Source: Strongyloides papillosus
Taxonomy: Eukaryota; Nematoda; Chromadorea; Rhabditida; Strongyloididae
Assembly: GCA_005656395.1 (NCBI GenBank)
Contig: SRSI01000030.1
Span: 372,001-436,000 of the forward strand
Direction: 5' to 3'
DNA length: 64,000 bases
Shown: one piece after another, positions 36,954 through 46,895 of the stretch
How positions within the stretch are numbered: position 1 is the first letter of the stretch
Layout of the letters: each line of letters starts with the position of its first letter
The notes under the pieces: model-generated
Seen by the model: the letters and a program-made list of their open reading frames with translations, nothing else
Told to the model about the DNA's origin: nothing
The model's database searches: none
Program-made: the position numbers and the translations under genes

Positions 36954-37992
36954 TTTTGATTATCAGTCTTAGAGATGATAGATATGTCCTTATTTTATAA
37001 ATAATTCAATATTTTAAATAATTTGTATAATGGTAAAAATGTGGCTATCAGAGAAATAAATTTTCAAGTTTTCGTAGTATTTTGTTGAATAATCAATAAA
37101 ACATTTTATCTGAACCTTTATTCAAAAGGTTAGATAATGTATTTGAATTTGTGACTAGCTAAAATTTTTAAGTTTAAAATGTCAAAAATGGTTTGCTATA
37201 AATTCACTTTGAAATTACAACAAAAGAATGTGATTGTGAATATAATATAATTACAGGAAATTATTACCCTATTCAAACTTTTAAAAATTTATTAAAAATT
37301 AATATTTTACTTATTAATATATAATCGTTCTCGTATCAAACCTTTGAAGATCCACACAAAATTATATTTTATTGATAAAGCAAAACCTACAAATACTATT
37401 TGATAATCTTTTTAATTTTTGTAATTATCAAAACTATGCTGAATTAATCATATTTTACAAAACCTTACTTATCATTCTTTATTTAATTTATTATTTATCA
37501 TTTTAAAAAATTTTTTATAATTTTATAAATACATCCATAATTTTAAATTTTAAAAATATACATATCAAGTTTGTTAAATTTTATAAAATGAAATAAAACG
37601 AGATAAATATAAAGTATTTAAATACTGTCTCTTTTTAGACATCATGTTTTCATTAGTATGGTAGAAATAAACTTTTTTGTATATTGTTTCTTTTCTACTT
37701 ACTTGATCTTTTTTTTAATTGTTCTACAATCCTATTGAAGTTAGTGATCACTCAAACGTAAGCATATGCTTAACGCAAATGTCAAGAGATAAATATGAAA
37801 CATTGATAGTAATTATAAAAATTCATATAAATAATTACCACTTTTTATATCTTTTTTATCAATAAAATATAAAATGAGATAAATTCTACTTCTTTTCTAA
37901 ACTAAGAATATACAAATTCGTATTGATGATACTAAAATATGAGACAATTATTTTTATAACATTATAAAAATTTTTACAATTAAATTTTGAAG
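36954..37992. other. Spacer between DUF229 copies
   Basis: The 5' flank of copy 1 (36954-37500) and the 3' flank of copy 2 (37720-37992). Both match the corresponding flanks of the other copy, so the duplication carried noncoding DNA on both sides. No other gene is seen. Confidence 0.6.
37759..37772. repeat. 14-base palindrome in duplicated 3' flank, copy B
   Basis: Identical to 34649-34662, about 3.11 kb away, within a conserved block at ~37731-37810. Confidence 0.7.
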
Positions 37993-40052
37993 TCAGTTCT
38001 TGAGCAGGATTTTACAGTAGCAAAATTTTCTATATTTAGATTCTTTATTGCACACTTCTGCTTGATCTCTATACATATTTGTTCTTATTATATCGTTTGT
38101 TAAAGTAAAATTTTGATTATAATATGCTCTGAATGATCCTTTTCCTGGTCTCGTTATGGCACTAACTTCATACAGCGTTGTGTTCTTTCCTCTACTAGTT
38201 TTTACTATAAAATAATCTTTTACATCATTAGAGAGTGTTAACTGAGAGCACATCTCTTTTAAATTGTCGTTTTCTAATTGCTTATTGATATCTTTGATAA
38301 AAACTTCTTCTAATCTATTATAAATTTCTCTAGATTGCCATCTACTTAATTTTTCATATTTTGGCTGACATAAACAATATTTAGAAGGGATATACATATC
38401 GTAACATGAGCGATTCTCATCAGGTAAGGGGCGTAATAAACTCAATCCCTTAATTGTATCATTGACAACATTAGATAAATCATATGGTTTAAGATTTTTA
38501 AAATTGTTCTTAGGACCCTCAGTTAGAATATCAAGAAAGGTAGCATATAAATCTAAGTGTGAGATATGCTTTATCGAGTTTGCTTTAAGATTACCAATTA
38601 ATTCTTCATTCCCTAACAAATCAGCAGGTGGTTTGATAAGAAGATATGGATTAGAATGTTCATATTTTCCAACCTCTGTATTCATATATGGACCCGTTCG
38701 ATAGCCATGATCGCCCATAACAATCAAGAATGAATCTTTGTGATATTTTGAATTTCTCTCGAAATACTCTGATAAATATTCATCCTGCTCAAAAATGTCG
38801 TTTATATCATCATGTACTGAGTAAGTGTCCCAAGTTAATGTTGCTGTAGGTTGATTCTGATACCTTTTAAGGAAATCTTCATGATATTTAAAAGTATCTT
38901 TAGTCATCGAGGAGCATTTATTCTTGAAGTCATCCCAAATTATTTTTTCGCCACGATTAAAATCAAAAAAATTTAAAAATTGGCGTACTCTGGTAGAGTG
39001 ATGAGCATATTTTTTTGTGAAACCAACACAATTGTAATACTGAAATGTTTCCATGCCGGAATTATCATTATACAAAGTGACATAACCCATTTTATTGTAA
39101 TAATCAAAGATATATGTTGTATTGTCTAGTGCAACATTACAGGGATCTTTTGAACCCCAATCATTAATTTTTGTTGGTCTACCTAAAGAATTATCTTCAA
39201 CATTGTTACTGTTTTTATTTAATAGAAAACCACGAGCATTTTGAATACTGTCTTCACCTATAACATTTAAATACTTCAATTCTATGCCACCATGGTTTAA
39301 TAATACACTCCTTGTTTGGTTTAATGCCCTTGTTGCATGATAATATGATAGTGAATCAATTACTACGACATGAAGACTATATTTTTTTATATCATTTGGC
39401 AATGAATATCCCGGTTTTAAGAAATCTCTTCTTTCCTCAAATTTTTCATTCAACTTTTTTAATACTAATTCTATATTTTCATAAACTTTTTCATTTTCTT
39501 CATTATAACATTTAACCCAAGGAACATCACACTCTAAAATAGCTTTACTGTTAACTGCTACATTTTTTGCAATATCAATTTTTTCATAATTTCTTTTAGA
39601 ATAACACGTATAATTACAATTAATTTTTGATTTCACCTCATCTCTCACGAATATCGTGTCATCTTTAATATAATAATACAAATTCTTGTTAATAGGTTCA
39701 CATGGTGGAGATTTTTTATTTGGATCTAACCAACTTTTATAGTCATTTGGCCATGGTTTACACTCATTAAAATCACAAGATAAATCATTATTTTTTATTC
39801 TATATTTAGCATCAACTATCTTATCACAATTAATCACCATTTGTTCATAAAATTTAAAACGTACAAATAGAGCTATAAGCGTAATTACAAATAATGCACC
39901 AGTACACCTTGCTAAAAGACGTTCCTTTTTAGTAAACTCTGAAATTATAAAAAGTATTTATTTAATTGATAAAAAAACTAACTTTTGCTTTTTTTTACTT
40001 CATCTTCAGGAGATGGATTGTCTTCATTGTTGGTTGTTGGTGTAGTAGACAT
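37993..40052 (-). CDS. DUF229 family membrane protein, copy 2
   Basis: Exons 39983-40052 and 37993-39938 join across a 44-base intron into 671 residues; exon 1 is 70 bases in both copies and the intron is in the same place. Architecture is as in copy 1: cytosolic tail, membrane anchor (~40-56, ALFVITLIALFVRF), then a DUF229 domain. It keeps the aspartate of the first motif (VVVIDSLSYYH, D218), the H of VHD and GDHGYRTG, so it is the better candidate for a metal-binding enzyme. The C-terminal third is almost the same as copy 1, while the middle (after LGRPTKINDWGSK) has diverged more. It is head to head with the four-TM gene at 40860. Confidence 0.87.
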
Positions 40053-40859
40053 TTTAGATTATCAGCCTTGGAGATGATAGATATGTCTATATTTTAGTTA
40101 GAATGCAATATTTTTAATAATTTCTATAATGGTAAAATTAGACTATTAGAAGAATTATTATTTCGTGTTTTCGTAATATGATAATTGTAGTGAGATTATC
40201 AATAGAATATTTTTTTCTAAACTATTATTCAAAAGGTTGGATATTATATTAAAATCTATGGCTAGTTAAGATTTTTTAGTAAAGAATATCAAGAATGGTT
40301 TGATATGAATTCACTTGGAAATTACAACTACAGAATGTGATAATGAATATAATATATTGATAGAAAATTATTACCTTATTTAAAATTTTAACAATTTATT
40401 TAAAATTGATATTTTACTTAACAGTATATAATTGTTTTCAAGTCGAAACTTCGAGGGCCCACACAAAAATTATTACTACAATGATAAATACCAACTAAAC
40501 AAAACTAAAAATTTATTGATGTAACAAAACCTACAAATAACATTTGAAAATCTCTTTAATTTTTGTAAATATCAATGAAATAACAAAAACAAATATCAAT
40601 AATAAGCTTGAAATAATCATATTTTATAAAATTTTATTTATCATTTTTTATTTTAAGTATTTATCACTATTTTACAAACTTTTTGGACACTTTTATAAAT
40701 ATTACTATAAATTTAAATTGTCAAAAATACACATATCAATACACCTGTTGATTGAAACTTTAAAAAGTGATTTAAAAAAGGAATAAAAGTTATTAATAGT
40801 TTTTTGTAGTATAAATATTACATTTTTATTATTTTCTATCATTTATAAAAAAAAAACTT
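40053..40859. other. Bidirectional spacer
   Basis: About 800 bases between divergently transcribed DUF229 copy 2 and the four-TM gene. The left ~500 bases belong to duplication unit B. The open frame at 40544-40786 is a compositional artefact. No regulatory site can be named. Confidence 0.5.
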
Positions 40860-41366
40860 ATGCACCTTCTAACTGATTTAAAGCTTTTTATTGTACGTCT
40901 AATAACATTAGGACTAACAATTGGTGCAGGTTTTCTTATCATTGTAGGACCTGGTTACTGTAAAGAATCAGCAGCTGATTTAGGTCTATTAAGGCAATGC
41001 CTCCATTTTCAACCTTTTAGATGGAATTTCTATGATGCCCTTACTTACGTCCACTTAGGGATCTTATCATTTGCAGTACTTGTAGCCTTATACAACTTCC
41101 TTGGATTCTTTTGCCATTCAATTTTCAGTTACAATAGAGGCATGATTTCAATATACTTATGTGTTCTTGCTTATTTCATTTGTGGAATTGCTGAAATAGG
41201 TCTGTATTTTGATATTCAAAACACTTACACAGATTTAAGTTTAATAAAATTCATAAGTGACAAAGTCCTTGGTCACTTTGGAGCGGGAATTGTCTATTTC
41301 ATTGCTGGTCTCCTGACAATTTATGATTCTACTTTATATAAAATTGCACTTGCTGATAAAAAATAA
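40860..41366 (+). CDS. Four-pass membrane protein of unknown function
   Basis: A single exon of 168 codons. Hydrophobic segments lie at ~10-30 (LFIVRLITLGLTIGAGFLII), ~63-85, ~97-118 and ~138-158, with a loop containing two cysteines (GPGYC, LLRQC) between the first two, and a basic end (ADKK). This is the topology of tetraspan proteins such as the claudin/PMP22, clarin or MARVEL groups, but no signature of any of them is clear (no WGLWC). Both ends are probably cytosolic. It precedes ECHDC3 by 270 bases on the same strand; they might be co-transcribed. Family unknown. Confidence 0.65.
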   Translation: MHLLTDLKLFIVRLITLGLTIGAGFLIIVGPGYCKESAADLGLLRQCLHFQPFRWNFYDALTYVHLGILSFAVLVALYNFLGFFCHSIFSYNRGMISIYLCVLAYFICGIAEIGLYFDIQNTYTDLSLIKFISDKVLGHFGAGIVYFIAGLLTIYDSTLYKIALADKK

Positions 41367-41636
41367 ATTTTATTGTTTGTTAAATTTTTAAAAATAAAAG
41401 ATAAAGAGATAACTTTAAATGGATAAAAGTATTGTTTCTTTTTTTGGATATCTTGTTTGTTTTGGTATGTATCAAAATAAATATTTGAAAGTTTATTATT
41501 AAAGTTATTTTTAAAAGATAATCATTTATTTTATTAGGAGGGTGCTTCCCAATCACTATCAGAATGTTATCGTTTTACCAATTTATGTATACAAATTGGA
41601 AAGTTTTAATTAATTTTATTTGTTATCTTTTTTATT

Positions 41637-42595
41637 ATGAATATTTTATCGCTTTCTAAAAAATTAATTAACCGTTCTTTAATCACAACAGGTTCAAGAT
41701 TATGCTCAACTGAACCAGTAAAAAAAGATTGTTTAGATAGGGAGATTTACCATGGAAGTTCTACTGTTCGTCTTGTTATGAATTCCCCCAAAAATAGGAA
41801 TGCATTATCACTGGAGATGTTGAATACTCTTTATCAAGAATTATTTTATATAAATAAAATTAATAAAATTAGATCTGTTATCATTGCCGGTGAGGGTCCT
41901 GCATTCTCAGCTGGCCATGATCTCAAGGAATTGGTTTGTTTGTCATATAATACATTTTTTTTATCATTTCCTTCTAATTAAAGATAACTGAAAAAGGATC
42001 TGAATTTCACAAGGAAGTATTTAGCAGATGTACACAATTAATGAAACTCATTCATTCGATGCAAATACCAATTATTGCTGAAATTAATGGTGTAGCTGCC
42101 GCAGCTGGTCTACAATTAGCATTATCATGTGATATTGTTATAGCTTCAGATAAATCTAAATTTTCAGTTCCTGGTGTTAAGGCTGGTCTTTTTTGCCATA
42201 CTCCAGGAATACCATTAGTTAGAAATATTCCACAAAAAGTGGCTATGGGTATGCTTTTTACAGGGAGACCATTAGATGCTGAAGAAGCAATGAAAGCCGG
42301 TATGGTAACTAAAGTAGTTCCAGAGGATCAAGTTAAATTTGAAGCATTATCATATGCAGAGGACATTCAAAATTTATCAAAATCAGTAATAAGTCTTGGA
42401 AAAACATTTGCTCAAACTCAGGTTGAATTAAGTTTAAATGATGCTTATAGATATGGTGAAGCTATCATGGTTGAAAACTTGAAGCTAGTTGACACACAAG
42501 AAGGTATAAAAGCTTTTATTGAGAAACGAAAACCAAATTATACACATGAAAACGATAAAGTAAATGATAAAAAAGATAATGACAGTAAAGAATAA
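41637..42595 (+). CDS. ECHDC3: Enoyl-CoA hydratase domain-containing protein 3 (ECHDC3)
   Basis: Exons 41637-41933 and 41984-42595 join across a 50-base intron (GTTTGT...TTAAAG) into 302 residues. The first ~28 residues are basic and Ser/Leu-rich with no acidic residue, as in a mitochondrial targeting peptide. The crotonase fold follows: NSPKNRNALS, the oxyanion-hole segments SAGHDLKEL and GVAAAAGLQLALSCD, then the PGVKAGLFCHTPG region typical of ECHDC3, and a final KRKP helix. Classical hydratases place catalytic glutamates around the PGVKAGLFC segment; here, as in ECHDC3, they are absent, so hydratase activity is doubtful. The human protein has been linked to insulin sensitivity and lipid metabolism. 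The C-terminal tail is Lys/Asp/Asn-rich. The orthologue call is strong. Confidence 0.9.
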
Positions 42596-42752
42596 TATTG
42601 TTATTTATGTCATTTTTTTTGTTTGTTTATTTGTTAGTGATAATATGTTAATACATTTTAAATTAGAAATATATATATAAATCTCGGCATTTTCTATAAC
42701 AATAACCCGCATCTACATTGATAAGAGAAAGAGAAGTCATAAAAAACAGTTA

Positions 42753-43849
42753 CTATGTTTTTGTTATAATAATTAGAAATATAAGCACCACAACAATAAC
42801 AGAAAGAATGAGGATAATTTTCATCTTCTGATTTTTTTTCTGATAATTATCAGCTTTTCGAACGTTTGTCAGTGCAGACCTAACTCGAATGTTGGTGTTC
42901 TCAATATTATAATCTATTCTGTCTAAAATTGTACCTTGATGAACAACTAACTCAGCAAGATCTTTAAAAAGTGAATTTAGTTCATAGATACTTTTACTAA
43001 CATTCATAATACATTTCTCTCTCTCTTTTGACATGTTTTCATTCTCCATAATTTGTTGGATTTGCATTACATTTAACTCTTCACTAAATTGATTATTATC
43101 ATCTAAGACTGTATCTTCAAAAAGATTACCAAAATCATCTCCAGGTGTTACAAGGAATGATGAAACATTGTTTGATCTTGAATTTATATAATTAAAATAC
43201 TTTTGCTGGTTATTCTTGAATATCATTATCAGATCAGAGAGTGACTGTGATAAAGCAGCTTCAACATTTTTACGCAATGTTTTTATCGTTGGGGTATCAC
43301 GTTCACTTGACTCCTCCAGAAGGACAATCAACTTTTTACAATGATTTAGAAGAGAGGAGACCTCTGAAGTTGCAGAGTTTATCTTTTCTTGTTGGATTGT
43401 GTTTTGTTCCTCATTAACCAATGAATGTTTTCCCATATACTTATTTTGTAATTCTTGACAATTGTCAATTCTCGTTCTTATTCTCGTTAACTCATACTGA
43501 ATCTCATCCATCATATTAACCCAATCAGGGGGAGTTGTTGATTCATCATCATTGCCACGTTCCAAATCTCCATTACTTAATAAAGCGACTTTATCATCTA
43601 AAAGATAAAATATTGATTAAATATCCACATGTCTATTTGCTAAATTTTTTGGTAAAACAATATTTAACAACCAAAAAAAGTAGATACATGTTAATGTAAA
43701 ACAAACCAACCTGAAAATGATACACTAAAGTTATCATTAAAACTGTTATCATTATTTAAAAGTCTACTTTTAGAGTTACTTCTCAATAAAAAAAATACGT
43801 CATTAAGATTTCTTGAGAGTAACATATTAGAAGAATACCCAGAATTCAT
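42753..43849 (-). CDS. syx-16: Syntaxin-16 (TGN Qa-SNARE)
   Basis: Exons 43711-43849 and 42753-43597 join across a 113-base intron into 327 residues. The first exon carries the characteristic N-terminal peptide region (LNDVFFLLRSNS, compare LTDAFLLLRNNS of STX16) that binds the SM protein VPS45. An Habc three-helix region containing PPDWVNMMDEIQYEL follows at ~70-200, then the SNARE motif (~240-300) with zero-layer Gln ~267 (VVHQGTILDRIDYN) and a C-terminal membrane anchor (~305-325). Syntaxin-16/Tlg2 drives fusion of endosome-derived vesicles with the trans-Golgi network. It lies head to head with RMND1 over 384 bases. Confidence 0.93.
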
Positions 43850-44233
43850 TTTTGCATCCTCATTAAGAATATATTCCCTATAATGTAGTGTCTTTCTCTA
43901 GTAGCATAGAATCAATGTCTCTGTAGGCTGACACACTGTTATCTCTATTCCTGTTGGGGAGTAGTTCCTTTGTAATTTTTCTCGTAACGATGTTCCCTTA
44001 AATGTACTTTTGTTTATCAGTTAACTAATTTTTTGCCCTCTCAAAAATGCCCTTACTATAGGAATATTTTTTATATTGCAATACTTGTAATATGTAGTAA
44101 AATTTGTTTGTTTTCAATGGAATTTTAAACGTGACATTTTAATTTTTTTTATTTTAATTTCAAAATTGCATCCGTTATCAATATTCTATTAACAGATGTA
44201 TTTTTTTAAGATTTTATATTATCAAACTGCAAA
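43850..44233. promoter_or_regulatory. Shared spacer of syntaxin-16 and RMND1
   Basis: 384 bases between two divergent start codons. It is likely to contain both promoters. A GC-richer patch at ~43890-43990 is next to the syntaxin start; no named element can be identified. Confidence 0.35.
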
Positions 44234-45433
44234 ATGTTCCGGGCGGTTTTCTCCAAATTAACCAATGGAGCAAAAAAAGGAGTATTTATGGGTAAATTCA
44301 TTGAAAGGAGATCCCTTACAAAGAGTATAAACTACAAATCTGCTAAACCTCATCAAGTATTTACAGAAAGTGACTTGAATAATAGTATTCCGGATATAAC
44401 AAAACGTGTACTTAGGAAAAAAAGATATAGTATCTCAGGACAAATCAAAGAAAAAGTAAATTTTTGGTAATAAAATATGAATAATAAATGTTTTTAGCCT
44501 TCCATCAGTCCAACTGTCTATTCATACGCCATTGGAGAGACCATCGATTTACATGCTCTTCAGGAGGCACCTGTTTTTAGAACCAAATATGAAGTTGCTT
44601 ATGTAGATTCTCAGTTTCCAGATGTTTTACACTTCTCACAGAGGAAAGACGTATCTGATCCACTAGCACCAATAAAAGAATTTTATATCTTCACAGATGG
44701 TGTGGGGGTCTTTTGGAATGTCCCGGAAAAAGAGATAGAAAACTTATTGGTACAGATAAAACTTTATGCAGAGAATCCATATGATCACATAGTTACTGAA
44801 GATGAAAAAGAAACAATGAAATTTTTATTTTCTGATGACAAAACAACAACTGAAATATCTCAAAATGATGAAATAGTTTTTAATAAGGTTATATCACAAG
44901 ATCCAACATCCATAAATGCCATTCTTGAAAGGTACGCGTTCTCACAGGCTATGGCAGCAAGTGTAAAAATAGGTATATGGGAGAATCGTCTAGCAGGTTT
45001 CGCAGAACCCCTCCAAAAGTCTTCACAAGCCTTAAGGAAAGGTAAAGTTATATGGAAAAGAGATGAAACAATAAAAATGTCCGGTGAATTTGCTGTTCTC
45101 AGGCATTCACTCAACTTGAAGACCAGTCTCCTTGATACAGATTTCTACTGGGATCGTGATGAGTTACACAACTACTACAATAGAATGGCAAAATATTTCT
45201 CTCTTGATTATAGAATTAGACTTTTAAATAGTAGGCTAACATATTGTGAAGACTTAGCAAAACTCATTGATAACCTCCAACAACATAGGCATGCATCTAA
45301 TCTAGAGTGGATGATTATCATTCTCATTGTTGTTGAAGTTATCTTTGATGTCTTCCATTTTGTTAAACCCCAACCGGTGACTGTTACTATTGTTAATGAA
45401 TCTGATGCTAAATTAAAAAGCATAAATAACTAG
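44234..45433 (+). CDS. RMND1: RMND1 homologue, mitochondrial inner-membrane protein
   Basis: Exons 44234-44455 and 44498-45433 join across a 42-base intron (GTAAAT...TTTTTAG), giving 385 residues. The N-terminus is basic and mitochondrial in type. The body is the DUF155/RMND1 domain: YIFTDGVGVFWNVPEKE at ~143-160, ERYAFSQAMAASVKI, and LNLKTSLLDTDFYWDRDEL. A C-terminal hydrophobic segment (~345-362, WMIIILIVVEVIFDVFHF) is the conserved membrane anchor. In man RMND1 supports mitochondrial translation near mRNA granules, and defects cause oxidative phosphorylation disease. All diagnostic motifs are intact. An alternative donor eleven bases downstream would break the frame, so the GTAAAT donor was chosen. 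Confidence 0.93.
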
Positions 45434-45529
45434 TTTGTTTACTTATAGATAGAATAAAGTTTTTTTGTTTTGTTAATAAAATTTCTATGTAATTAATGTA
45501 GTTTGTCCAATGTTTGAAATGTATAGTAA

Positions 45530-46460
45530 TCATGCTGAGGGGCCAAACTCTTTTAATATATTTAGACATTCTTTGATAATTTCTAAGTTGATTAATATGT
45601 CTTGGGGAGAAATAGGTAAGGTTGAATCACCGACAATTGATGATGTGTGTTGGAGGCGAGCAGCAACAGATTGAAGTGCAATGTGTTGACTGTTTTTGAA
45701 GTCTATACAACCTTTATTCGGTGTTGTCACTAGCTTACTATCTACTCCTTGATTACTTATAAGAGAAATCTCATTCTTGACTTCTTTTACAACAATTGGT
45801 TTTCCAGGAGCTGGGTCTGAGAGCTGGCATGCGATACATGATTTATCTGAAGTGTTTGGGTCCTCCATCAATACACAGGAACATGTTGGGCAGTATTCAT
45901 CTAGCATTCGATGTCCTTTTATAAGCAAATCTCCCATTTTTGCTGAAATCCTATCAGATAGGGATTTCTCAGGTACTTTCACAACACCTTTAATTTTCTC
46001 TGATTCCTCCCTTACGATCCTCGTCTTCTCCAGTTCCACAACATTGCTTCTCTCACTTCTATCTTTTTCTTCAGCCTTCCCAAAAATCTCTGTCTCCTTC
46101 ATAATACGCATAGCACAAGCAACACATCCTTTTTCATTGCGTCGATTTGCTAATAAAACATTATTGCAATTGGGACAACATTCATCGAGCATAGAATACC
46201 CCTGAAGAATCATCTCTCCCATCTTATTACTAACTTTCTCCGAGAAATCCGAGGCATCCTCACAAATTTCTTCAACAAAATTAATTTTCCCTGCAGGAGG
46301 ATCATTTAGCGGGATCTCTTTTATGACATTAGAAACGATCACTTCATCGTTTGATGTTGAAATCTTGTTATTGTTCTAAAACATATATATTAAACGTCTC
46401 GAGAGATTCACTTACAACTTTTGTGTCATTTTTTGTAGTTTTAAAAGTTCGACGAACCAT
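45530..46460 (-). CDS. ZNRD2 (p27/SSSCA1) family protein with two zinc-ribbon domains
   Basis: Exons 46416-46460 and 45530-46375 join across a 40-base intron into 296 residues. Two copies of the p27 autoantigen domain are present: the first (~60-100) has MGEMILQGYSMLDECCPNC and ends CVAC; the second (~155-195) has MGDLLIKGHRMLDEYCPTC and ends CIAC. Each holds a C-x2-C...C-x2-C zinc site. Human ZNRD2 has one such domain. The C-terminal helix (LINLEIIKECLNILKE) aligns with the conserved C-terminal helix of ZNRD2. The human protein is associated with tankyrase-bound complexes and anti-centromere sera; its exact role is unsettled. Between the domains lies a charged linker. It is head to head with Nopp140. 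Confidence 0.82.
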
Positions 46461-46895
46461 TATGTAGTCTGTATAGCTAGGTCAATTGGTGATATAAGAT
46501 AATACAATGTAGGGGGCCGCGCCTTTAAACAAGAAAGTGTATTTTGGGGAAATGATTTTGCTTTTGAAATTCTTTTACATTATGTAGATATTATTACTTA
46601 ATCTATTAATTGGAATTTGTCATCTTGTTTTATATTTTAGGAGGTTTTTCTTTGTTTTTTATTTTTGCCAATATTGACAGTATTTATTTTAATTTTTAAA
46701 AATAAAAAATATTTTGTTATTGGTGTTGTACTTTATTGGGAATTTAAATTTTCAATACACAGAATTATTTTGTTCCACACGAAATTTGTTTCCGTATGCA
46801 CTCTTGTTGAAAATCTACATTCCAGTGTATAATTTGATATTCATTTTTAGGCGTTATAAGTATTTAATAATCTCGAACTAAACATCTCTTCAAAA
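46461..46895. promoter_or_regulatory. Shared spacer of ZNRD2-like and Nopp140 genes
   Basis: 435 bases between divergent ATGs, presumably containing both promoters. A short GC-rich stretch (GGGGGCCGCGCC) at ~46510-46522 is very unusual for this AT-rich window. Confidence 0.4.

Larger units (their letters stand above)
34600..37500. repeat. Segmental duplication unit A (DUF229 copy 1 plus flanks)
   Basis: Matches 37710-40600 at an offset of about 3.10-3.11 kb. Similarity covers the 3' flank (conserved block at 34621), the full gene and the 5' flank (for example GAGATGATAGATATGTC near 36973 and TTATTCAAAAGGTT near 37120). Edges are approximate because flanks have decayed. Confidence 0.8.
37710..40600. 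repeat. Segmental duplication unit B (DUF229 copy 2 plus flanks)
   Basis: Partner of unit A in direct orientation. The 5' flank shares GAGATGATAGATATGTC near 40070, TTATTCAAAAGGTT near 40225 and the AAAACCTACAAATA block near 40525. Direct tandem arrangement implies unequal crossing over. Confidence 0.8.
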
